Shown here one piece after another: positions 1-9,483 of a stretch of 51,821 bases of DNA. Both the position numbers and the translations under genes were made by a program. Under the pieces are notes generated by a model that was not told where the DNA came from, made no database searches, and saw only the letters and a list, made by a program, of their open reading frames with translations. The stretch lies in contig SWBL01000353.1 of the NCBI GenBank assembly GCA_024195585.1, positions 1 through 51,821 on the forward strand. Reading direction: 5' to 3'. This DNA is from Aureobasidium sp. EXF-3400 (taxonomy: Eukaryota > Ascomycota > Dothideomycetes > Dothideales > Saccotheciaceae). Each line of letters starts with the position of its first letter. The stretch's first letter is position 1.

Positions 1-93
1 TGGGCATCCCGTCCGCTCTGCCATACATAAGCAGTTGAACGGCAGATTAGTACTACGGTGGGTGACCACGTGGGAATCCCTGCTGCTGTATGT
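1..93 (+). rRNA. 5S ribosomal RNA, 5'-truncated by the window edge
   Basis: The first 93 bases match the 3' three quarters of a fungal 5S rRNA. The conserved CATCCCGTCCGCTCTGCCAT block is at 5-24, TTAGTAC at 48-54 and GGTGGGTGACCACGTGGGAA at 58-77. The 3' strand of the terminal helix, CTGTATGT, ends near 93. Roughly 26 bases of the 5' end lie outside the window, so the 5' half of helix I cannot be checked. A TTTT run at 93-96 and a T7 run at 103-109 fit RNA polymerase III termination. In filamentous ascomycetes 5S genes are usually dispersed rather than kept in the rDNA repeat, so a lone copy beside a protein gene is expected. A pseudogene copy cannot be excluded without the missing end. Confidence 0.87.
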
Positions 94-719
94 TTTGCAG
101 TCTTTTTTTGCTCACTCTTGATACAACACATGCATGGTCTGACTACAGTCTTTGTCTTGATCATCTCGAACAGAATCATCAGGAGTCGTGTAACGAATAT
201 CATCAGCTCAAGATCTGATCTGAAGCATAAACGGCGGAGCTACTTCCACGGCAAAACTCACATCTCCGGGAGCCTTCAAGTCAGCAGGTGCCTTAGGCTT
301 CTGTCACATCCTGATAACGAGATCAAGTTGAGCAATCGCATCATGCAGATGTAGATCACACGGCGTTGCTGATCAGGGAAGGAGATGCAAGCAAACATCG
401 GGCAAGTCTGACTGTGGAAATCGATATTTTTGCCTTACCTCTATTGACTTCATGTTGGAGCGGCTTGCCGTATGATCTGCCCCTGTGCAGCTGCCAAAGA
501 GTATAGCATCACATCAACACGTTGCACGAGACAAGGACAGTATTCTTGAAGTTTGAAAAAAAGGTGTATTTCCCTCGGATATCTATTTTCGTCCCCCGTC
601 TGCAACATCCGCCGAATATGACAATCGTAAAAACCGAACCAACAAAAAAAGAACAGAAGAACATGGATATTTGGTCAACAAAAAGATGCGCCGTAGCAAT
701 AACATTAACCGTCGACTCT
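94..719. other. Intergenic: 5S rRNA to pyruvate kinase 3' end
   Basis: There is no supported gene here. It contains the Pol III T-runs just after the 5S RNA and presumably the 3' UTR of pyruvate kinase, which is on the opposite strand. The short open frames have no recognisable protein character. Confidence 0.6.
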
Positions 720-2522
720 CTAAGCCTCGAGGTCAAGGCCAAGGTCTTCGGGCTCGGCGGGAACAATGCGGAGGGTGTTGGTGTGACCCATACCGCCTCT
801 CCAGCCCTGGACGGTAACGACGGGGTCGCCCTTGGTAAGGATACCGAGGTCGATGGCGTTCTTGATACCCCATCTGAGACGCTTGTCGACATCCTCTTGC
901 CATGAGACCTTCTTGAAGTCGGGCTTCTCCTCGGGGTAGTGGAATGGCCAGACACCACGGTAAAGGTGCGAGTAGCGGGAAGCGCGGGCGTTGCGCGAAA
1001 CCATGATGATGGGGCAGACGGGTCTGTACTTGGAGATGAGGCGGGCGGTCTTACCACTGGTAGAGAGGACGAGGATGGCACCGGCGTTCTGCTCGAGCGA
1101 GGCGGAGACAGCGGCCATGGCGCAAGACTCGGTGGTAGGAACGGGGATGGGAGCGAGTCTGCGGAGCTCATCGAAGGCGTTGACGTAGGGGATGGCGACT
1201 TCGGCGAGCAGGCAGGTCTCGTGCATGATGGTGACGGACTCCTTGGGGTAGTTACCCTTGGCAGTCTCACCCGAAAGCATGACACAGTCGGCACCGTCGA
1301 GGATGGCGTTACCGACATCAGAGACCTCAGCACGGGTGGGGCGGGGGTTGTAGGTCATGGACTCGAGCATCTGGGTGGCGCAAATGACGGGCTTGCCGGC
1401 AATGTTGCACTTGGTGATCATCATCTTCTGGGCGATGAAGACCTGGGCAGGAGGGATCTCGATACCCAAGTCACCACGGGCGACCATGACACCGTCGGTC
1501 TCGCGGAGAATGTCATCGAAGTTGTTGACACCCTGCTGGTTCTCGACCTTGGAGATGATCTGGATGTCCTTGCCGTCCTCACCGAGAACCTCACGGATGG
1601 CCTTGACGTCGTCACCGGAGCGGATGAAGGAAGCGAAGACCATGTCGACGCCGTTCTTGACACCGAAACGGAGATCGGCCTTGTCCTTCTCGGAGAGAGC
1701 GGGAAGATCGACGTCGGTCTTGGGAAGGTTGACACCCTTCTTGGAAGAGATCTTGCCGTTATTGACGGCCTTGGCGCGGATGTTCTTGTCGTCAACAACC
1801 TCGAGGACCTCGAAAGCGAGGACACCGTCATCGACGTAGATGATACGGCCCTTCTCGATCACCTTGGTGATGTTCTTGTAGTCGAGGTACCTGGAGAAGT
1901 GATTAGCACGTGTTTGAAGAGAAGGCAATGGATCGAGTCTTACATGTTCTTGTCGTCGCAAGCAGTGGCGTACTTGTCGTCGGTGGTGATGTTGATCTCG
2001 GAGCCGGCGCTGATGGGGTAGTCCTGGTCGTTGACGGTGTTACCGGTTCTGATCTCAGGTCCTTTCTGGGTGCTTGTTAGCGAAGCTCTTTGGTCATGAT
2101 TGCGCGGGATGAGCGTACTGTGTCAAGAGCAATGGCAACGGGACGGCCAGCCTGGGTCTTCTCGGCCTCACGGGCGTTGTCAATGACAGACTGGTGGTAC
2201 TCGTACGAGCCGTGCGAGAAGTTCATGCGAACAACGTTGAGACCGGCTTCGCTGGTATTAGTTGGAGATTCTTGATGCTGAGCTGGAGTGAGAGCTGCAT
2301 ACCAGTTCTGAGCATGTTGATGGCCTCGGGGGAGTTGGTCTTGGGACCTGGGTCTTGTCAGCGCGCGCTCTTTGGATTACACCAAGTAGCTTCAATCTTA
2401 CCAATGGTGCAAATGATGGAACTGCGGCGGAACTGGCGCTTGGGGGCATACTCAGTGTTGAGCTGCGAGAGCCACTCAATTCTGGTGCGGCCAGCCTGGA
2501 GGTGTGCGATTGCGTCGGCCAT
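720..2522 (-). CDS. Pyruvate kinase (528 aa, five exons)
   Basis: This is the last enzyme of glycolysis in the cytosol: phosphoenolpyruvate + ADP gives pyruvate + ATP. Exons, in gene order, are 2522-2402, 2347-2303, 2246-2119, 2065-1944 and 1890-720. The four introns are 53-56 bp, each starts with GT and ends with AG, and together they give an unbroken frame. The N-terminal barrel shows SIICTIGPKTNS near residue 40, [15 protein letters not shown] near 60 and [12 protein letters not shown] near 100. The catalytic lysine and metal-binding region reads [10 protein letters not shown] followed by [37 protein letters not shown] residues (here with VGNA) follow, and then the C-terminal effector domain ending in LGLDLEA. 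The length matches fungal pyruvate kinases of about 525 aa. The start [11 protein letters not shown] is the usual position. The strong C-ending codon bias fits a highly expressed gene and explains the long antisense open frames. Confidence 0.97.
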
Positions 2523-3843
2523 CTTGTCTGTGTCTAGTGATTTGGAGAGGTGGTGAGAGGAAGGGAAGAAGAGAAAGGCAAGGGAGACGTCAATCAAAGA
2601 AGACGCGGCGGTTGTTGAGAGAAGCTGTGAATATTTTAGCTAGCGCGGGGTAAATCCAGCCCGCAGCACATACCCCCGTGTATCAGCTTTCTTTTGTTTT
2701 TTGATTGCGCCGCCATCATCTGCACTGCGGTATCTCTGGCTAATCGTGATATCAGAAGACAGCGCGAGACTGTGCGATGTCTGCTTGAGCTGCTTCGAAT
2801 TGTATACCTGCCAGCGTGGCCAGCAGCGACGAGAAGCATCAGTCGAGCATGAGCATCAGCATGCTGTTGCAGGGCAACCACCGGCCCCTCACTCAACCAT
2901 TCGGTCCGTGAATTCCGTGATAAGCATCCATCGCCAATTACTAAAATTGTGCCCATCTCCGACCCTGATTACCCATTGATATCCTGCCCGCCTGCATGTC
3001 TCTATGCTCTTGCCAAATCAGACCATCATTGACATCAGCGGACTGCAAGTCTCCTCTCGTGCCTCATCACGCTCTTTTCCCAACCCCGTTGTCAAGAAAG
3101 CCAGAAGCCGAAATGCTCTGAGCTCACCGGTTCCATCGTCCTCATCCAAAAGGTCATTTCTCAACCACCTCTGCTAGCTTGTGTCGTAATTCTGGGCGTC
3201 AAGAGGGCTTCCAGCCATAAATACATCACACGTGGGGAAACGTTGCAGCGACGAGGTTTTTTCTCAATCACTTCTTCGAACAACTATGAGGCTCTATCTA
3301 CCATCTTTAGACGATTAGGCGGTGAACGCCGACATGCGATCAGTCGTCTGCGACATTATAGCAATACTGCTTCCTAGTTCAAGTACTTCCTGTGACCACT
3401 GCGGAGGGCAATCACGAGCATTGTACACTCACCCCTTGTCTTGCAGAGCATCTATCATAGGTTCACCTGACAGATGTCATGATTTTGGTCAGCGCAAAGA
3501 ACGGGACGATATCCGTCCGAGGTCGCCGAAACAGGCGGCTCCGAAGCCGAAGCAAGCAACTTCACGGGCCGAACGCAGTCTTTTGACCCCCCGGGCCAAT
3601 CGCAAAGACCAAAGCATTGGACCCTGGCGACGGAGCCAGTTGACCTCCACCAGCTCCGCATGTCGTAGACACCAAGGCCGCAGCCAACCAGCCGTCTGTC
3701 TGCCTCTAGTATACAACAAACACAAACTACAACACCAAATCTCCTAAGACGCGCGCCTGCCAGTATATCGTAGCCTCCGATAGAATCTCTCGCATAGAAG
3801 TCACATCTGTCTCCCCACCTTCAAACACGCACGCGACTTGATC
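2523..3843. other. Divergent promoter region, pyruvate kinase / mitofissin
   Basis: About 1.3 kb between two divergently transcribed genes. It must carry both promoters and 5' leaders. The stretch before 3844 is C-rich (ctccccaccttcaaac type), as is common just upstream of ascomycete start codons. Several open frames of 60-141 codons on both strands show no family signature, and I do not call them. Confidence 0.5.
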
Positions 3844-4267
3844 ATGGTGGTATGTGAAGCACATGTCATGGATTGAAACACACGAAACTCATACATGACC
3901 CCTCCTCTCCACAGCTCGGCCGCCTCACCCACTACGCCTTTGATGCCGTCCTCTTCTCCGCCTTCCTCGCCGGCGTAAAGCGATCCACAGGCCTTACGTG
4001 AGCTACTCCCTCCATCTATACATCCACCAACAATCTATGCTACTCTATTCTCTCAAAACACACCTCTACACTTATCAAAGCCATACACATAAGACAAAAG
4101 GAAGAGAAACTAACCACAAACCCAGCCCCAGTGTCAACGAAGACAAGATCACAGACAACGAAACCGCAAAGTCTTGGATCACATCTTACCTAGCCGTGGG
4201 CGAAATGGTCATGGACCAGAGTGTCGCCGTCATGAGTTCCATAGCTTGGTTCGAGCGCAAGAGGTAG
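3844..4267 (+). CDS. ATG44: Mitofissin Atg44 homologue (76 aa, DUF1748 family, three exons)
   Basis: The exons are 3844-3849 (only ATG GTG), 3915-3997 and 4126-4267, joined over GTATGT..CACAG (65 bp) and GTGAGC..CCCAG (128 bp) introns; together they make 77 codons including the stop. The protein starts MVLGRLTHYAFDAVLFSAFL and continues through a GVKRSTGLTP turn to a C-terminal half with SWITSYLAVGEMVMDQSVA and FERKR. This is the DUF1748 pattern (PF08520): two amphipathic helices and about 73-80 residues. Yeast Atg44/Mdi1 of this family was reported in 2023 as a mitochondrial intermembrane-space protein that acts on membranes to drive mitochondrial fission, including during mitophagy. The two-codon first exon means a simple open-frame search misses the true start. 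The family call is strong; the role in this species is inferred. Confidence 0.9.
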
Positions 4268-5056
4268 ACGGAAACGACTTTGGTTTTCTTGTCTCTTCAT
4301 CTCGACTCGATGCGACTCGCTCTATCCGGCACACAGCTCCGGACACGATATGATGGTACAGACAGCAAACGGCTCTACAGAAAAAGATGGTCCAGATGCT
4401 TGTGGATAGTGTCGTTGGGCAACTTCAAGACATGGACGTTGTGGCATAACGTTGATTGTACGCTCAACGATGGCATTGAAGGATCATGTCATGGTCAGAG
4501 GGCCGTTGATGGCACGACGAGCGGGAGATATCAGCGCTGGCGCAATTGGAGGTTCAATTCAACTCAGGTTATACCCTTAACGCTTGTCTACTACATGACT
4601 CTGTAGACGGTAATGATGATACCGGATGCCGGACTACTATGTCATGATATGGGACACCGTTTTAGAGTCAGGGTCGTACATTCAACAACCGTTTGTGAAC
4701 TGTCGACGACAATATCTCAACCACGGTCCGACTTAAGCCTTCATATAACATCGCTGTGTGTTACCTATATCTATTTCCACTAACATGCGAGACCTATTAG
4801 CGTTCGGTCGGCTTGAATGAGAGATATAGCGAAATATACATTTTGATCGGACCAAATCCAGAGGATGACCTACACTCAATACAATTCTCAGTCAATGTCA
4901 TACAAAAATCATATAAAAGAAAGAAAATATGCAAGTCATCTCCGGTTCTCGTTTGAAGATTACGCAAAGGTAAGAGAGCCTGTACATCTCGAACATATAG
5001 AAATATGATTTTCTACATAGAATACAAGAAGCGTACATCACCAGAGGATTTTAAAT
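4268..5056. other. Convergent intergenic region, mitofissin / COX10
   Basis: About 790 bp between the 3' ends of two convergent genes, AT-richer than the coding parts and with TATAAAAGAAAGAAAATATG-like stretches near 4914. It presumably holds both 3' UTRs. The 108-codon open frame at 4280-4606 shows no family signature and is not called. Confidence 0.5.
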
Positions 5057-6577
5057 CTACTCATCCTCATCAACCCACTCCCACTCATCTTCTTCGTCAG
5101 CATAACCAAGTATCCCTTTGATACTCCTCACAACACCATCCCAAAGTCCCTTTTTATGTGCCATAGCCAGAACAAGCACCAGTGGCAAATGCCACACTGA
5201 TGCCCAGAATAGACCTCTCGCTCTCAACACCGCAGCTTTGGTTTCTCCACCTCCACTGCGCCAGAAGCGGAAAGCTTCGTAGGCCATCCAGCCATTGATA
5301 GCTGAAGAAGTGACGACAAAGTAGCGATCTGTCACGTTGACGTAACTGAGGCCAATGCAGATGGGGAACATGAGTAGGGAGTAGCGTAATGCGACGCGGG
5401 TGTTCATGCGAGGGTTGAGAGATACCAGCATACGGTATCCAGCAGCAAGGTATTCGTGGCGGATAGGGTGAGAGAGGGCGTTAAAGTGGGGGAACTGCCA
5501 GGCAAAGAGTAGAGCGGCAAGGAGCCAACCTCCTGCAGATGCTGGACTGAAGAGAAGAGCAGAGGCTTCGTCGGCGAGGGATTGTGGTGATGAAGAGGTG
5601 ATGTAGTGGCCTCCGGCTGCGCACCAGCCCATCAATGGTGGGATACCGCCGACGATGGCCCCAATCCAGGTATTGACGGGGTGTATGCGCTTGAGTGGAG
5701 TATATATGCAGGCGTATAGCACGGCGTTGGCAGCGCCCAACATGGCAGTGGTCGGATTGACGCCATACCACAGGATAGCAGTACCGGTAGCACCAGCAGC
5801 CAGGGCGAAGATTACAGCAGCACGAGGACTCACCAGTTTCCTCACCAGGGGTCTGTTACGTGTGCGGGTCATCTTGGCGTCATGGTTGGTCTCGAACAGC
5901 ATGTTCAATGTGTTGGCGCATGCGATTGTACTAAAGGTGCCAGTGGTGAGAAACAGCAGGGTCAAGCTGCTGAGAGAGGGAGTATGTGTGGCTGCGGTGG
6001 AGAGTAGAGAGGGTACGGGGTACAGCGAATATGAGGCGGTGGTGGTGAGGACGACGAGGAAAGCCAGGCGCGGCTTGGTGAGGGAAAGGTAGGTGGCCAT
6101 ACGACGGCGTAGAGAGGCAGGCGCGGCCTGTGCGGCAATGCTGGACAGAGCACTCGAGGCATCGGGTGGCAGCTCGGGCACAAGACCATCTGAGCCTGTC
6201 GGTCGTCGCCGCCGCGGTCGTGGAGATGGTGTGTCGAGAGGTTGCTGCGGCCTTGTAGTACTCTCTGCCTCTACTTGTGAAACGACCGTCTTCTGTCTCT
6301 CTGTTTTGGTGGCCTCTGTCCAGTTGGAGCGCATGCCCGCCATGCGCGACTCTGCGCCATTTGCTACAAAGTAGCGTCCGTCCAACTCTTGGGCCGTCTG
6401 TCTAACGATTCGTGAAGCTGATATGTGCCGCCTCGCTGTGATAGTCGCCGACGTGGCCAGTCGTTGTGTAATTGTCTGCTTCTGCCCCAGCGTCCTGGCG
6501 CATCGTGTGCATATCGATGCCTGCTCGCTGAGTCCTGGTGTGAGCAGCGGCCATCCGACCAGCCGTAGTCGTGTCAT
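5057..6577 (-). CDS. COX10: Protoheme IX farnesyltransferase, mitochondrial (506 aa)
   Basis: This is the UbiA-family enzyme that farnesylates heme b to heme O in the inner mitochondrial membrane, the first step to heme A for cytochrome c oxidase. It is intronless. Residues 1-60 are rich in R, S and T and poor in acidic residues, as in a matrix-targeting presequence. A disordered basic stretch follows, with RPRRRRP near residue 120. The UbiA core starts near 160 with YLSLTKPRLAFLVVLTT. The polyprenyl-diphosphate/Mg-binding region NTLNMLFETNHDAKMTRTRN is near 225, followed by RPLVRKLVSPRAA; PLKRIHPVNTWIGAIVGGIP and GWLLAALLFAWQFPHFNALS are both typical of COX10. Several hydrophobic helices span the core. 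The C-terminus is unusually acidic (DEEDEWEWVDEDE). It is convergent with the mitofissin gene and lies downstream of the capping enzyme gene on the same strand. Confidence 0.96.
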   Translation of the reverse strand: MTRLRLVGWPLLTPGLSEQASICTRCARTLGQKQTITQRLATSATITARRHISASRIVRQTAQELDGRYFVANGAESRMAGMRSNWTEATKTERQKTVVSQVEAESTTRPQQPLDTPSPRPRRRRPTGSDGLVPELPPDASSALSSIAAQAAPASLRRRMATYLSLTKPRLAFLVVLTTTASYSLYPVPSLLSTAATHTPSLSSLTLLFLTTGTFSTIACANTLNMLFETNHDAKMTRTRNRPLVRKLVSPRAAVIFALAAGATGTAILWYGVNPTTAMLGAANAVLYACIYTPLKRIHPVNTWIGAIVGGIPPLMGWCAAGGHYITSSSPQSLADEASALLFSPASAGGWLLAALLFAWQFPHFNALSHPIRHEYLAAGYRMLVSLNPRMNTRVALRYSLLMFPICIGLSYVNVTDRYFVVTSSAINGWMAYEAFRFWRSGGGETKAAVLRARGLFWASVWHLPLVLVLAMAHKKGLWDGVVRSIKGILGYADEEDEWEWVDEDE

Positions 6578-6996
6578 TGTCGCTTTGAATGTCGCTCTGT
6601 TTACTGAAACTCTAGTCTGCGATTCTTGCGACTGTCCGAGAAATCATCAATCCATGTCAATTGTTTTGCTGCTCGTCAAGAGTTTACCGGTCCAGGGTCG
6701 TCGTTGTGAGGTCTTTATGGTGATAATAATTTGTATCCCACCTCCATCGGAAGCCTTGCGACCCGTTCTCCGATCACCGAGCAAGCTTCACATGAACCAA
6801 CCAACCCACGACCTATCAACCATTGTTACCGCTCCACACGCAAGATTCATGCTGTACATACAAGATGATTAACTTGATAGGATTATGATGCGGCTAAGAT
6901 TATTCCCAACCCGGACCTTCTCTTTTCAACATTAGCCGTCTCCACGTCGTGACCCAAATGCTCATCGTCATATCATCCTCGACTCGACCATGCCCC
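6578..6996. other. Intergenic, COX10 promoter and capping enzyme 3' UTR
   Basis: A 419 bp spacer between two minus-strand genes. It should hold the COX10 promoter and leader and the 3' UTR of the RNA triphosphatase gene. No other element is recognised. Confidence 0.5.
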
Positions 6997-9483
6997 TCAA
7001 TTCAGTCGCACACTCATCAGCGTGAAAATATTGTTGACCAATCCTTGAACCATGTCCCCGAATCCACTGGGCTGTCCTGCCCTTTCCCGCTCTGCCTGCT
7101 CTCTGAGCTTGATGGCATCCACCTCGATCTCAAGCTCGTGGATCTTACGCCCATCCGCTCCCTTAACTTGAGTCAGGTCCACACTGTACACCGAGTGTGT
7201 GTAGCTGAGTCTGTCCTTTTTGCGCTCTCCGAACTTCGTCTCTCCTCCTTCCACGATCGCTCTGGGATCCAGGTCAGGTCTGTGCATGTCCACTTCAATG
7301 TTGATACTGATGCGGCAGTCAAACGGCGATGCAGGACAGAATATGTCGAGATCTGCAAGTCGAATCTTGACTATGCGCGCAATCACCGGGTCAGTCCCCG
7401 CTGGAGCTCGCTCGTTGATCGAAGTCCGGAGTCGTGGCTGTCTGTTGGGATCAAGATATCTCAACGCCGACTCTGGCAGCGCATCCAACCCAGCAGCACT
7501 GAGTTGTGCAAATGAATCAATTTCGTAGCGATGTTTATAATCCAGTCTGTGCCTACCCGGTATCGCCGCAGACTCTTGCACCGCCTGGTTCAAGAATTCG
7601 TTCAAGCGTTTGTGATGTGCTTCTGTCATGTGACTCTCAAAGCGCAGTTGTGAAGACATGTTACGATCAAGCACCACAGGGTTCTGGGCTGGCAAATGCA
7701 CGCGCTGGTCGGTACTTTTGGCGACCAAAGTGCCAAGCTTCGCCTCGATCTCGAGTGCGCCATTGTGTGCATTGCCCACACCGACATCGGGTCTACCGAG
7801 CATCTCGTCAAATAAGTATTTTCCAACCTGTAGTGTAAACTGATCAGACTGTGCCATGCTGCCTTTGATACACGGCTCCCAAGGCCCGAGAAAAGGATGC
7901 ATATGTGCATTGGGCGCAGCGTGACCATTTGTTGAAGGTTGTGGAGCGTGGCCGTTGGGCTGAGGCATCCCTGGAGGTTGTTGCTGTGGTTGAGGTGTGC
8001 TTTGAGCCTCTTGTTGTGGCGTGACGACATGCAAGTTTGGACGAGGAGATGGGCGTCTTGCTTGAGTAGGATCTGGTGGTGGCCCGAGCCGGCGATCGAC
8101 ATCCGGATTGTAGCGAGGATTCGACGGCACATATCTGGCCCAAATCGGAGGCTCGGCATATCTCTTCTTGGTCTTCTTGACAGGAACAGATGGTTCAGGG
8201 TCGCTCTCGGCAGGTCGCTTGAGGGTGGGTTGCGATGCACTTTGAGGCTGCGAAGAAGGCAGTGAAGGCTGCGACATGGCTTGTGGCGGGGCAATGGGCT
8301 GCTGCAGTAGCGATTCGGAACCTGTCTGTGACTCGTGCTTGATCGGGGGACGGGGCTCGAAGGTTTGGACAGGGCTGCCGTTGGAAAGCGAAGATTGCGA
8401 ATGATGCAAGTGAGGATGTTGCGGGTAGGGAGGTATGGATTGGCCCCTAGCGACGGCAGGTGAAGAAACCATCAGAGGTGAATGATGGGTGTCGTCGTTC
8501 AGGATGTTTCGGAGACCTCCGGGCGTCTGGCTACCGATGCGAGGCTGCGAGGGACTGATCTTGGCAGATTGCTTTGTGGTAGTGAGAGGTGAGATGGCAT
8601 GGTCGGTCGAGCTGCGGTGAGGCGCACGAGGTTCGTGTGACGGGTATCTTTCTCTGGCGGTCCAGGACGAGTCGGTACTGTTCTGGCGGGTCGGGAGCAC
8701 AACCTTCGTCTTGGGACTAACACTGACGCTCCTGTCACGCTCCGAAACGTTTGTGGGATAGTCAATCGAAGGCCTCTTTACGTAGGTTTGCGGCGACTCG
8801 GACGGGTATGCAGATTGCGGTGGTAGGGAGTGAGCAGGAGACTGCGAGGGCATGCCAATCTGGTGCTGCAGGGCGTACGAAGCACCGGATGTGGCGCGTT
8901 GATGCTGGGCATGAGCGAGCGAAGGTTGACGGGCGTAGGGCTGCATGGGTGGACCAAGAGGAGTGCTGGGCTGCGAATGCTGCGGCGGATAGGGGTGCGA
9001 GCTGCGGTGGGCACCGGGAGGAGTTGGTGACATGGAATGGGGGTAGTGTGGATGACTCTGCTGGCGGGGAGTGAGCTGCGGGTAGGCCTGCGACGGACTG
9101 TACTGTTGCTGCTGCTGGTGCTGTTGCTGTTGGTGGTGAGGGTGCTGTTGCTGTGTCTGTACCTGGGGAGGAAAGGGATATTGGCTGCTAGGGAATTGTT
9201 GTTGCGGCGTGTGCAACCCCATCGGGGTCGAGGGCAGCGATGGATTCGAGTGTCGCACTTCATGCTGGTTTGGAGGCTGAGGTCTCTGCTGATAGAAGGC
9301 TTGCGGTGGAGGCGGTTGCTGCTGCTGGTGTTGATGCTGCGGCGGCAACGGAGCAGCATACGGGCCCGACGACGATCTATGCTGGAGCGGCGGAGGCGGG
9401 AAGCTGCCTCGCTGGCTGCCCTCGTGCTGACTCGACGACCGACCCGGCCCGGCGTCGTTGTTGAGCATGTCGCGGAGGTCCAT
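6997..9483 (-). CDS. CET1: mRNA-capping enzyme subunit beta, RNA 5'-triphosphatase (828 aa)
   Basis: This protein removes the gamma-phosphate from the 5' end of nascent Pol II transcripts in the nucleus, the first step of mRNA capping. The catalytic part, about residues 540-815, is a fungal metal-dependent tunnel enzyme (PF02940). The first metal-binding strand reads ALEIEAKLGTLV near 568, RHRLDYKHRYEID lies near 645, FDCRISINIEVD near 722, and the last metal-binding strand HELEIEVDAIKLRE near 782. The paired Glu residues of the EIE and EIEVD strands are intact. The first 540 residues are low-complexity: Gln/Pro/His/Ser-rich with poly-Q runs around residues 50-130, then a basic segment (VPVKKTKKRYAEPPIWARY) before the core. 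There are no introns. The start MDLRDMLNNDAGPG is the first Met of the frame, and a second DLRDML-like motif (GLRNILNDD) appears near residue 325. Confidence 0.94.
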   Translation of the reverse strand: MDLRDMLNNDAGPGRSSSQHEGSQRGSFPPPPLQHRSSSGPYAAPLPPQHQHQQQQPPPPQAFYQQRPQPPNQHEVRHSNPSLPSTPMGLHTPQQQFPSSQYPFPPQVQTQQQHPHHQQQQHQQQQQYSPSQAYPQLTPRQQSHPHYPHSMSPTPPGAHRSSHPYPPQHSQPSTPLGPPMQPYARQPSLAHAQHQRATSGASYALQHQIGMPSQSPAHSLPPQSAYPSESPQTYVKRPSIDYPTNVSERDRSVSVSPKTKVVLPTRQNSTDSSWTARERYPSHEPRAPHRSSTDHAISPLTTTKQSAKISPSQPRIGSQTPGGLRNILNDDTHHSPLMVSSPAVARGQSIPPYPQHPHLHHSQSSLSNGSPVQTFEPRPPIKHESQTGSESLLQQPIAPPQAMSQPSLPSSQPQSASQPTLKRPAESDPEPSVPVKKTKKRYAEPPIWARYVPSNPRYNPDVDRRLGPPPDPTQARRPSPRPNLHVVTPQQEAQSTPQPQQQPPGMPQPNGHAPQPSTNGHAAPNAHMHPFLGPWEPCIKGSMAQSDQFTLQVGKYLFDEMLGRPDVGVGNAHNGALEIEAKLGTLVAKSTDQRVHLPAQNPVVLDRNMSSQLRFESHMTEAHHKRLNEFLNQAVQESAAIPGRHRLDYKHRYEIDSFAQLSAAGLDALPESALRYLDPNRQPRLRTSINERAPAGTDPVIARIVKIRLADLDIFCPASPFDCRISINIEVDMHRPDLDPRAIVEGGETKFGERKKDRLSYTHSVYSVDLTQVKGADGRKIHELEIEVDAIKLREQAERERAGQPSGFGDMVQGLVNNIFTLMSVRLN

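Noticed and set aside
939..2021. Plus-strand open frame of 360 codons opposite pyruvate kinase
   Set aside because: It is exactly antisense to a highly codon-biased gene, crosses one of its introns, is Gly/Asp/Val-rich and resembles no family. It is a shadow of C-ending codons.
3322..3747. Plus-strand frame of 141 codons upstream of mitofissin
   Set aside because: It starts with GTG, its composition is not protein-like, and it lies where the mitofissin promoter should be.
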